Assembly (NCBI RefSeq): GCF_035083965.1
Contig: NC_089739.1
Coordinates: 8,606,001 to 8,670,000, forward strand
Length of the DNA: 64,000 bases
Direction of reading: 5' to 3'
Source of the DNA: Branchiostoma lanceolatum
Lineage: Eukaryota; Chordata; Leptocardii; Amphioxiformes; Branchiostomatidae
Shown here one piece after another: positions 12,201 through 30,000 of this stretch (its first letter is position 1; every line of letters begins with the position of its first letter). The position numbers and the translations under genes are program-made. The notes below the pieces were generated by a model that did no database searches, was not told where the DNA came from, and worked only from the letters and a program-made list of their open reading frames with translations.

Positions 12201-13724
12201 AAATGCTAAATGATGTACTTCAACTTACAGGCACGCCAATTCTGGTACTTATGGGACTGACTTCCACAAGTGGGTTCTGACTTGGACGGACTCCTATCTC
12301 AAGTGAGAATACTTAATGATGTTTCCCTTTACAGTCTGGTCTTTACCATTGCACCATGCGATAAATATAAAAAGATAAAATATTGAACATATACGCAGCA
12401 AAGAATCGCACGTATTCTAAGTCCGTGTGCGTGTGCGCTTATACATAATTATTGCTCGATTGGACCTGCATAAATGTCTAAACGTGCTTGAAACTAAATA
12501 ATGACTTTGATATTTGCTTAGGGTCGTAGCCCCTCCGATTTCCCCAGCGAAATATCTAAGTGCATGTATTGAAAACTAAATGATGAATTTGAGGTATACC
12601 TAGGGTTGAGGTCGATGATTTTTGGCCCCTCCGTTTTCTAAATGTGCTTGAAACTAAATGGTGACTTTGATAATGTACTTATTAGAGTTGAAGTTGATGA
12701 TCAAGAGGTCTTGATGGTCTCTCCTCCGACTAACTTCTGGGATATGGGCAACTTCGGCCTGCCGTCTTACGAGAACCCCTGGGCTGGAGGCGGCAAGATG
12801 ACGCCATTCGACCGAGAGGTAGATTATCTTTATTGTTCACTCTTTTAGTGCCTAGTGGCACATAGGTCATCAAATTTCTTTGCTATTTCAGTAGCAGGGT
12901 ACGTTTGGGAAGGTTAGTCATCCAGGTAAACAATAGACAATTCAAATTCTACAACTGGATAAAATTCGGAGACTTGATTCCGGACGTTTCGAGTGACATC
13001 CAACACTCTTTTTCAGCGTCACTTAAATGAACTGTAAATGAACTGGTAAAACGAATACAATGCTAGTAATTGAACATGTCAAGGACACTAACTCGTCAGA
13101 AACGTATGCAAATGTCAATAAAATGTAAATCATGTTAGGATAGCAGTAGCAGGGTATATTTCTACGGGAAGGGGTTGCTAGCCGTTCCCCTTTAACGTGC
13201 TCGATGCACCTCCTCGACCATGGGACCCCCATTTTATGTCCTTTCCGGAAGACTGTCGTTCACATTTCCGAGTACGCATTTGCAGCGACATGAGTTGTGG
13301 GTAATATGTCAAAGGTTAAGGCCCCTGAGACAAAACAAAACACGTCTTGACATCTTTATGCAAATCGAGACAATGGTCGAGACGAGAACTGTTTACAAGT
13401 TAGGGACTTTCACCTTTGATATATTACCCACAATTCCTATCGGTGCGCATGCGTACTCGGAAGTGCGAACGACCTTATTAAGTGACTTATCTTGCGTTCT
13501 CTCTCTAGTTCTATCTGATCTTCAACGTCGCCGTTGGCGGGACCAACTACTACTTCCCGGACAACGCCAACAACCAGCCGTACCCGAAACCCTGGAGCAA
13601 CGACAACTCCCGTGAGGGCGCCATGAGGGACTTCTGGAACGCCAAGAACCAGTGGTACCCCACCTGGAACGGTGATGACGTCGCCATGCAGATCCAGTCC
13701 ATCAAAGTCTGGAAATTCGTCTAA
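5347..13724 (+). CDS. GH16 beta-1,3-glucanase with a WSC domain nested in the catalytic domain, copy 2
   Basis: Complete gene, 556 aa. Exons: 5347-5407, 6421-6569, 7008-7137, 7589-7710, 8136-8210, 8663-8723, 9317-9491, 10105-10205, 10846-11025, 11333-11410, 11740-11857, 12231-12302, 12686-12818, 13509-13724. The signal peptide is [22 protein letters not shown]1 covers residues 22-112 and a Gly/Thr linker leads to about 130. GH16 starts with [15 protein letters not shown] (131-199). A second WSC follows (200-291), and GH16 resumes at YGDC (292-556) with EIDIME at 370-375, so both catalytic glutamates are kept. The inserted WSC is encoded by two exons (9317-9491, 10105-10205) with phase-1 introns on both outer sides, so it could be skipped without a frameshift. 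Family knowledge: WSC domains bind carbohydrate; GH16 laminarinases attack beta-1,3-glucan. A digestive or antifungal role is likely but unproven. Confidence 0.92.
6081..6283. repeat. (TG)n microsatellite with (GA)n interruption
   Basis: Long TG/GT run with a GAGAGA block near 6190-6215, in the intron before WSC1. It produces long but meaningless open frames on both strands. Confidence 0.9.
8775..8902. repeat. foldback (MITE-like) element
   Basis: Imperfect inverted repeat: the left arm with CACTTTGCACTG and AGGTGTCACTGCTAACAAT is mirrored by ATTGTTAGCAGCGACACCT and CAGTGCAAAGTG. About 128 bases, in an intron of GH16 copy 2. Family not recognised. Confidence 0.55.
9317..10205 (+). other. WSC domain module inserted in GH16 (two exons)
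   Basis: Exons 9317-9491 and 10105-10205 encode one WSC domain ([11 protein letters not shown] ... CRCGHTYGR ... [11 protein letters not shown]). The upstream GH16 exon ends YIDFW plus one base, and the downstream one starts YGDC after one shared base. The module is therefore flanked by phase-1 introns, the classical signature of exon shuffling. In usual GH16 glucanases these two pieces are adjacent. Confidence 0.85.
9870..9964. repeat. inverted repeat in GH16 copy 2 intron
   Basis: Arms of about 26 bases (AGATCTACAAACTTGACAAT / ATTGTCAAGTTTGTAGAT) with an internal repeat of TGTTGATTGTCAAG. Lies between the two WSC2 exons. Confidence 0.55.
13147..13254 (-). repeat. tRNA-derived SINE fragment
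   Basis: Reverse-strand 3' portion of the SINE family seen at 17620, 23139 and 53228. A second fragment with the end motif GTGCCTAGTGGCAC is at about 12846-12910. Confidence 0.55.
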
Positions 13725-13890
13725 GTCTCGCGAGATTTTGTGAACTCTCGTGAGATCACACTAGAGCAATATTCTCTCACGTGACCATGCCAAGCAAGGC
13801 CATTAAATTATGCACAATATCGATTTTATTGCTTCTGTCTCAGAGCAACAGAAATGGTATCTTGGTAAAATCAGTGTAAGAAAATGGATT

Positions 13891-13896
13891 AATAAA
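13891..13896 (+). promoter_or_regulatory. polyadenylation signal, GH16 copy 2
   Basis: AATAAA 167 bases after the stop codon, mirroring copy 1. Confidence 0.65.
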
Positions 13897-14332
13897 GACA
13901 TCAATCTATACAATAATGGCCTTTACATTGGCTATTTCTAGAATAGTTTTGTACTGTAAACTGAGACGTGATGAAGTGATCACTTAAGTCAAGATATTTC
14001 AAAGATCTACCAGCCTACTTTGTAGGCGAATATGCTACATTTTCAATCGTAAACCAGTCCGGTGGGTTAATTTGCATGTGACTTTTGCCACGACGAGTTC
14101 ATCGAGGTCGCACCGTGAGTAAGAGCAGTAAAACATCCATTCAGTCAAAACAGATATATTGTCTGACTTCCTATCGCCATCGTGAGACGTAACAGCTTTG
14201 GCTTTCAAAGATATTACCCGTAGCTTTCATGGAAATGGGTGAGTCCAGGCGTTTGTATTGATCAGATATATCAACACGAAGCTAGCTAGCGCGCAGCGTG
14301 TGTAGTAAACGCCAAAGGGCGGCCGTACCAGC
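13897..14332. other. spacer between GH16 copy 2 and the FAM151-type gene
   Basis: No exon, RNA gene or repeat recognised. Confidence 0.5.
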
Positions 14333-14342
14333 TATATAAATA
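14333..14342 (+). promoter_or_regulatory. possible TATA box of the FAM151-type gene
   Basis: TATATAAATA. A start site about 30 bases on would give a short leader exon ending at the GTGAGT donor at 14394. The acceptor at 15519-15520 is 15 bases before the ATG. Its pyrimidine tract is weak, so this leader is tentative. Confidence 0.3.
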
Positions 14343-15535
14343 CAAATACAGTGCCTCTAAGCCGAAAGCATGCCCCCCCCTCCCCACAATGTTGGTGAGT
14401 CCCAGCTATATACAGTACAGGACAGTGGCTTCTCCATGGATGGCCCCTGTATTGCCGCAGGCGTGACAGTATGTACCGGCCTCACCTCGGCATGTTTCCC
14501 AAAGGTCAAAGGGCATCAGACGACTGTTAACATTCACATGTGCGAATGGCTCAGGGGAGACTAAAGGGATTGCGCCTGCGCCGCCAGACCGCACGATGAG
14601 AGACCAAGTAAAAAACATGGTTTAAACCATTGAAAATTCTTTTTGGTGGGATTTTTTGTGAAATCTGGGCAATATAGGATAGGCTGTGGTAGGATAGACT
14701 CTGTATTTACTGAATTAGTTGAAATAAATGGTCTTTCTCTACCTTGTGGGGTTTGGCACCCCCCTGATATAGTGGGATGGTCTTCAACTGGGTGTTTGAA
14801 GCCTGTAGGGCCTATCCAAGGGCTCTGATTAGGGGGGGGGGGTTATCTGGAGAATAGCCGTATAGAATTTGTCAGGGATGAATCTGATGACAGTTGACAT
14901 AACTGGTTAGTATTTGAGGGTAAGTTATTGTAGTCTGATGTTTTGATTCCTGAGATAATGACACCTTCTTTTTCTTAACTTCCCCATAGGGCTACATGCA
15001 TTACTGCCATTTATTGTATCCCTTTAGTCTCCCCCTCAGAACCCGAATGGTTAATAGATGGGGTTATTGATAAACGATCAAAAAAGGAATAATCAATCAA
15101 TAAATAAATACGTGACTACCTTTATCTAACGTTATGCTCGATTGCTCATGTCGGCTACACAGCAGTTTATCAAACTTTCAAAGAGGTCAAGTTATTATAA
15201 TCGAAAGGACAGCTGGTGGGGCAATGAGAACTGTACCATGCAAGAACCATCTTTCAAAGTCGCAAATGAAACAGCTAGTGCAGAATACTGAAGCAATAAA
15301 ATTCACTGTCTCAGGCTTTTATACCCCGCGCAAACCTTTCTGGTTCGTACCTAAGCATGATCAAGCATGACGCCAAGCCGTGAATCATTAACAGAGTTGG
15401 TGAGCTGGGTTCGTGCCAGGGCCTGAGGTCCCACCATCGATGGCCTTGGTGCTTGTAGAGTAATTGATAACTGTGTGTCAAAGGTTGCCAAGACGTTCCG
15501 ATAGTTACGTGGTGTAACAGTCCCTACAAAACAAA

Positions 15536-22640
<7,105 letters not shown>

Positions 22641-24096
22641 TTTAAGATGGGCAACGATGTCTTGAAAAACATCTTTTATTATGCATGTCATCTCACTTCT
22701 CATCTTATTTGTTAAACTTCACGGATGTATTTCAGTAGATAGGTATGGGACGACAAGAAGAAAGTGCGCATGCGTGGCAAAAATGTGCGTTTGATATGTA
22801 AAGAAGTTACAGCTACAGATATACATGGTCTTTCTTGTGTGTCTTAGCAGTCACATTACTAGTCAAGTCCCACAAGGTATTGGCAATGCCTCCTCTCGGA
22901 TAGAAGGACCAGCGGCTCTGTCAAGACCTTTCTGTAAGATGTGACGTGTCACTTGCGTCTGTGGGCTCACCTTACTCTGACTGCTGTTAAAACCTGGCTA
23001 AAACAAGGGAATTTTCATTCTTACCAATATAGTTGAGTTAATAGTGTCTGATGAGGACGCTGCACCAGCGCTCTAACCCTACCTGTTAAGTGGCTCTTAC
23101 TTGATCTTCGTTATTTTTTTATGTCTGTTTCAATTGAGGGATCTCCCTGTAGCTCAACTGGTGTCAGCATCACAGTTGAGCTCCTGGTTCCAATTAGTTT
23201 CTATCTGGGACACCCTGGTTCAATCCTGGGAAGGGCACGTCGGTTGAGGCTGCAACCGTCTTCCGAGCGGAAGGGATGTAAAATGGAGGGGGGGGGGATT
23301 TCGGGGAGGGAAGGGCTAGTAACCCCTCCCTGGGTAAAAATATACCCTGCACTGACACAGAAACAGCAAGGGAACCTATTATGGGTCACTAGGCATTACA
23401 ACAACGTTTTGCCTGCGTTCTTGGGGCAGAACAGATTGAACTATTCTTGGATCTAAGACACTCACGAGTTGGGTGCATTACACATTGGTTATCAATTATA
23501 ATAGGGCCACTCTGATGAAAAAAATGAAACACAGAGAGTTTTAAATCAAGTATTAGATATGCATTTAATCAAAAGTTGTATTGATATTCCTGCTACCCTT
23601 TCTACTTAACTTGGGTCGACGCCGCGTCAGCGTTTTTAAAAATACTTTAACGTTACATATGCATTTCAAGTGGTGTCCTTTCATCTGATATACATATAAT
23701 GAATATACTTTCATTTGGAACATTTGACTGTTGGTTTCATTTTCATAGCAAATCTCAAGATGAATGGTGGGTTCAACTATACAAGAATTATATTTAAGTC
23801 ATTGTTTATACTATAGTATTCTATTTGATAGGTACATTTCTTCTTTTTATGAATCCACCATTCTTATGGATAGTGTCCTAGATACATTTTCTACAATACA
23901 CTCAGTGTGCATCGGAAGTGTATCCACCACTACGGATGGTTAAATCTTTAACAAGGGATATCTCCAGACAGTTAAGGAATCATGTTGTTGTTAATGACAG
24001 AAAACTTAATTGTACATCTTAACATTAATGAAATAAAAGTCTCCTAATTTCGAAAATGATTTTTCCCGTATTCCAAATTATCCGCGTCACTTACTG
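22641..24096. other. spacer between convergent genes
   Basis: Between the FAM151-type stop (+) and the copper-brace candidate's stop (-). Contains the SINE listed separately. No exon seen; no clear AATAAA close to either stop. Confidence 0.5.
23139..23400 (+). repeat. tRNA-derived SINE, best copy
   Basis: Carries an A-box-like TAGCTCAACTGG (23150-23161) and a perfect B box GGTTCAATCC (23217-23226), followed by an unrelated body. It is a Pol III promoter-bearing retroposon, not a functional tRNA. At least four other partial copies are in the window. Confidence 0.75.
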
Positions 24097-27000
24097 CTAG
24101 TTGCTAATGTATGGAAGAAAAGAGAGGTTATGCAAATGACGAAGGTTGGTGGGGTTGGAGACTGTGACTTTTTGTGTTTCCAAGGCAACCGTTGCTATGA
24201 CATCAGCGTTGGGTGGATCCACCAGACGGAGCACGTGGTATAGAACGCCATTCTGCTGGTCCAGGGTGATGACGTCACCGCCGTAGTAAGATTGGTACCG
24301 GTCTGAAAGGGCAAAAAAAGGACACTTAAATGATTTTGGCAACACCTCAGCGGCGGAGCCTACATTGCTAATACGAACACATTGGCCAGTTTGCTGCTAA
24401 TCTAATAGGGGACAGATTTTGAGATAGCTTTGACTATGACCATGACTTACGGGAAGAGATCTTCATCCATGGCTGTACGACTCTACTCTACTCTACTCTA
24501 CTCCACTCTACTCTACTCTACTCTACTCTACTCTACTCTACTCTACTCTACTCTACTCTACTCTACTCTACTCTACTCTACTCTACTCTAATCTAATCTA
24601 ATCTAGAATGGCTTGAGCAGGTCTGCGCATTACGGAATAGGGACATGCAGGCCACTATGTAGCGTACGTACCAGGCACAGCAATGACCCAGAGCGGCTTG
24701 ATGAGGCCCAGTTTGGGGTCCACAGTCACCAGAGTGTACGTCACCTGCCGATCCAAGAACAGCCCGGGAGATATGGCAACGAGCTGGCCTGGACGTGAAC
24801 AAACGAAGGAACAAATGAATGATCTTACAAAGCGGAGGATATACAAAGTAGCTATCAGTCTCACACGAAATGATCATGAAGACTTCGACGAAGCTCAGCC
24901 CAAATGTCTTCAAGGGCATCCTGTTCAAGATGAAACGATAGACCTATCCCCGAGCAACACCCTAGCAGCTAACGCTCCTCAGTAAAATCAAGGTGGTTTG
25001 AAATCAATAAGTACAATTCATAAATGAATTTATACCATAACAAAATGGCGGATATGTGAGGCGCTAGTCACATGACTAACCCCACTCTCTTATGGCCAAA
25101 TCAGTGATTTTGAAAGACAGCCAAGATTGGTCTATTGAATACCTGTCTTCTTGTAGTAGTGGATAGAGGAGATGGTGTAGTTATCCACGTCAAGCTGGGC
25201 GTACGACATCTTTACCGGCTTCCTATAAACAGGACAAATGGACAAAGGGCAGGGTTATACAAAAACATATATGATGTAAAATGGGGGCTTCTATTTTGTC
25301 AGCTTTTCTTTGTGTGTACCAGAAACGCATAAAAACACGTCAAAAACAAGTCGGAGACTAACCTCTGCTTTGAGAATACCTAGTGATAAAGTAAGACAGA
25401 CCCCACTCACGTATTGAGATCAAAGGTGTAAATCCTGGCGTCCAGCGTGTCAGGTGCGTTCTCATTTCCCATCAGAATGTAGAAGATGTTTTTCTGTGTG
25501 TCGGCGGTGGCCCAGAGGTAGTTTATGTACAGATCCTCGGTCTTGCTCGGGTCCGAGAACAGCTCCTGGTACGAGCCGTCCTGGTTCAACAGACCGACTC
25601 GGAACGTGAAGGTACCTAACATATCAATGGAGACAATTTTCATCAATCAATCTTTTGGCAAGCAAATGTATTATGAAATGTATAAACTTATAACATAACG
25701 TAATCAAATGCCACAGGGTGTCTGCTACTTTACCAGTAACCATATTGACACTCCATCTGCACAGGTCATTGACCTTATTTGTTTAAAGAATGTGAGAAAA
25801 CACCCTCCTCCAGCAGGCCTAAATCCCTCAGCACAGCTGAATCTCTCGGCACAGCCTCCTGTGCCGAGGGATTCAGCAATGCCGGGGGATTTAATCATAA
25901 GCCTACTGGAGGAGGGTGGTGAAAAAGAGGGAGAAGAAAAGGAAAAAGCGGAGCAAAAACCACGAAGGTAAACATAATGAATGACATCCAGATAGAAAGT
26001 AAAACGGACAAATGCACAACTCTGGTGAATGACTGGTGAGTCCAGGGGAACATACAGTAGTACATAAAGTGATATAAGATATTTACAGGACATAATCGCA
26101 CAATTTTAGAAATCTTAGTCGCACAATGTACAATATCTGTAGTACCTGGTTTATCTCGCACCATGTCCATGTTAAATGTCAGCATGGAGCCTTGGCCGTT
26201 CGTTGTCATGGCGACGATGGGCGACATCAGTGCTTTGGGGTCCACTGCCTTCTCCATATCGTCCCCTGTTGGTGCCTGGAATAATAGGATGTTTGCAGTC
26301 ACGTGACGATGGCGTGAGATGACGTAAATTATGTCCGCCATCTTGGATCTAGCTAACCCATCCTATTTGTATCTATAACTTGTAAATTGTGACCTCAAGT
26401 GCAAAAGAACCTCTAACTGACAAGAAAATGGCCAACTTTCATTTTTACGGACTGACAATGAAGAAATTAATATGTTGGAGACTTATAAAGGAATACAAAT
26501 CCAATGGTGTTGAAAAAGCACAGTGACTTACCTCGATAATCAGAAGCGTGTCGGCCGTCGCATCTAAACTGCTGTCATTCCCGTGTTTCATTGTAAACAT
26601 CAACTTACTCTCCTCGCTATACCCCAACATCTGGTCCATTATGAAACGGTTGCCCTGTTCCTGACGTTGCCCCTTGACGTCCCGCCTGTTGCCGATGCCT
26701 CTTCTGAACGGTGTCGTCCCCCTGCCCGCGTGGCTGTTCCTTCTGGTCCCCATAATCTCCGGGCGGTAGCCGGACCCGACGCCGAAGTCGAACGTCTTGA
26801 CGGAGTTGACCGCCCCAGTAACGGTGTCCACAGACACAAACTCACACTGCAACGGGTCTAGTTCTGAGTAGGAGAAGCCGTAAAGCCTCGTGCTACCTGG
26901 CATTGTGGTGGGGTTGGGGGCAGGTTGGGGAACGATAGGAGCTTTTACAGGGACAGGGTTGAGTTCTTTAGAGGGGGTATGGTCGGTTAAGTTCTTGATG

Positions 27001-30000
27001 GCGATGTCGGAGCACTGGTAGAAGATCTGTTCGCCGGGTTTGTGAGAGTTGTACCTGAATCTCAGCACGCAATGGGAGCAGTGTACGTTTGGCATCACCT
27101 AGAAGGGAGACAGAAAAAAAACTAGAACAACATGTACTCGTACATTTATTATTCAAAGTAAGCAAGTCATCTCACAGCTTAAACTGAACACAGTATGTGC
27201 TGTCATGATGCATCGTGGTCTAAGGTCAAATTTCAAAACTCAAGGTCCATAACTTGTAAATAGTTTGAAAAAAAAGTACATACATCTCAAAGTATGCCAT
27301 TTCACTGTTCATTGAAATGCGTTTGCACAGTCCCAATGCATTTTGCACCAATCGCCTAGACTATAAGGCCAAATTCAACGAATTTGTATCCGATTCTTTA
27401 CTTAGATGTGCTTGCAACGTTTCAACGTGGATGTTTGTTTACTTCTGAGTGCAGTGTGTGAAAATGCCATCATTCGAATTCAGTGCTGAAGTGCCTTCCA
27501 TTCAGCTGCAATACATTTCTGTCCATTTTGTTTCATCATTTCTTTACTTTGCATGTGAGAAAAGTAGTTGCGACTAAACGCAGACATTCTACATTATAAT
27601 GGGAAATGTAAAATAAGTATTTATAGCGGCGCGCTCCTCTTTTTGATTTTTTTGTTGTCTGCTAACTCATCTTGTGATAGAAGATTCTTGGACCAAATTT
27701 GTTTATTTTCTGCTCTATCATTCCCTTCATTTCTCAACTCTTACCACAGGGATGGAGTAGTTGCGCTGGTGGTCCTGCGCATGCTCATTCAGGTCGCCGA
27801 TGACGGCCAACAGGTGGAAGGTCTTCATATCCGTGACGTCAGACCAGGCCACATCCATGTATCCTGGAGGGGGGGTATTCTTTGATTGATGGCAACATTA
27901 CCTAAGTAACAGGACAATTTACTCTACTAATATCTGTTTTACCTTTGAATTGAATTTATCCTCATTAGTTTGTCTGTCTGTTTGTAAACAGGACAACAAG
28001 AAATACTTAAAAAATTTCAGGATTATCTTCATAACATATGGAAGTTCACATTTCTGGGTCAGGACTCTTAACCATGGCAGGATTATTCTTCCCACTGAGG
28101 CGGCGACCTCTGAACGACCAAATACTCATTTGCAGTTTTTGTAGTTCAAACGAATCTAATGATAAAAAATGCTTATAAATTTCAGGATTATCTTCATAAC
28201 ATATGAAGTGTATTTTATAAGTTTTGAGACTTTTTACCAAATCAATCCAATTTTTGTCGCTCAACGCTTCCCATCAAGTGGAAAAGGGGTCTAACATCTG
28301 CTAACATAATTCACCAGGGTACATAATTCCGCCACCCTGAAAAGATACCTCCAAAACAGATCTACAACCAAACGTCCCCCAGTATATGGCACTCCTATAT
28401 ATCTTAACTGTGTATACTTTGAGGAGTGCTTCACTAGAGATCTCTCAAACCCACTGTTTTTTTAAGTGACGGATTTATGTAACCCGGCGGGTTAATGTTA
28501 ATGGAGGTTGTAAGAAGAAGTTGAAAAGTCGCAGACCTGGATAGCCAACCGTGTAGTAGTATGCAAAGTGATCATGAGCATTTGGTGGGGAGTATTAGCC
28601 TCCGTTGCAGACTCTGAAGCGGCTTTTTGGGGGGCTAAATAATACACTTTTTGCAGCCACCCCGTAACTATCAGCCATCCTGTAACCATTAGCCGCCTAG
28701 AGTCTGCGTTATTACGGCATGTCAAAGCGTAATTAAAATCACGTTAGGGCGATTAACGCAGAGGTGCGAATTTCCTGCCTATGGTAGAGGGTAGACCGCA
28801 CAATAAGAACAGTATACACGCACCTCCCCCAGTCAGTGTGCTGTCACGCTTGTGGCAAAATAGTTTGTCATTTCTCATTAGAAACCCGTTTTTCAAGACT
28901 ATCGAAGAAAGTCATCGAAGAAACCAAGGAAAAACGTAAACAAAACAAGAATTTTCGCCCGTGCATTTCAGCCCCTACGTCGTGATTTGCCGCGGTTCGC
29001 CTTCATTTCTGGCCGTATTCGACACAACATATATTTCTTTGAATATTTTTCCGTGAAAATTCTCCGTATGTACCGTAGATAAATCGTTATTTTCGCTAAG
29101 AATTCACATAAGTCACGACGCTCGCTCGAGTCGCAACCCGCCCCGTCCAACAAGACGTAAACAAAACAAGAATTTTCGCCCGTGCATTTCAGCCTCTACG
29201 TCGTGATTTGCCGCGGTTCGCCTTCATTTCTGGCCGTATTCGACACAATATATATTCCGGTGAATATTTTTTCGTGAAAATTCTCCGTATGTACCGTAGA
29301 TAAATCGTTATTTTCGCTATGAATTCACATAAGTCATGACGCTCGCTCGAGTCGCAACCCGTCCCGGGCCGTCCGCCATGTTTTTAAACTCATTGATATG
29401 CAAGGTTCTGAGCGCTGATTGGTCTGCGTCATAAAGACTGTGCTCTGATTGGTTGACAGCAAGATGTGACGTGACAACACGGGCGGGAATTTCCCTTTAC
29501 ACTTCAGGCGTTTCTTGTCAAAATAGATCGCATTTTGTGACGCATATTATAGCGACCTTCGTAACAAATTGATTTTGCAAAATTAAGTTTTTTCTGATCA
29601 CAACATTCAGTTACTAGTACTTTTCCTAGTCAATTAATTTTCGCGGTACGGTCAATTAATTTTCGCGGTACGGTCAATCAATTTTCGCGGTACGGCCCTC
29701 CCCAAGTGGACGGCCTCTCAGTCGCGGTCTGGCGGAAACACTGCTTCTAATAATCGAAGTTTGTCTTTAGGAACAGTAGAAATGGCAAACTATTTTGCCA
29801 CAAGCGTGACAGCACACTGACTGGGGGAGGTGCGTGTATACTGTTCTTATTGTGCGGTCTACCCTCTACCATAGGCAGGAAATTCGCACCTCTGCGTTAA
29901 TCGCCCTAACGTGATTTTAATTACGCTTTGACATGCCGTAATAACGCAGACTCTAGGCGGCTAATGGTTACAGGATGGCTGATAGTTACGGGGTGGCTGC

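Noticed and set aside
23139-23230. tRNA gene
   Set aside because: A and B boxes are present, but arms do not pair into a cloverleaf and the body matches a dispersed SINE.
24613-24985. Plus-strand ORFs of 60-100 codons
   Set aside because: They overlap exon 24788-24672 of the minus-strand gene and carry no recognisable domain.
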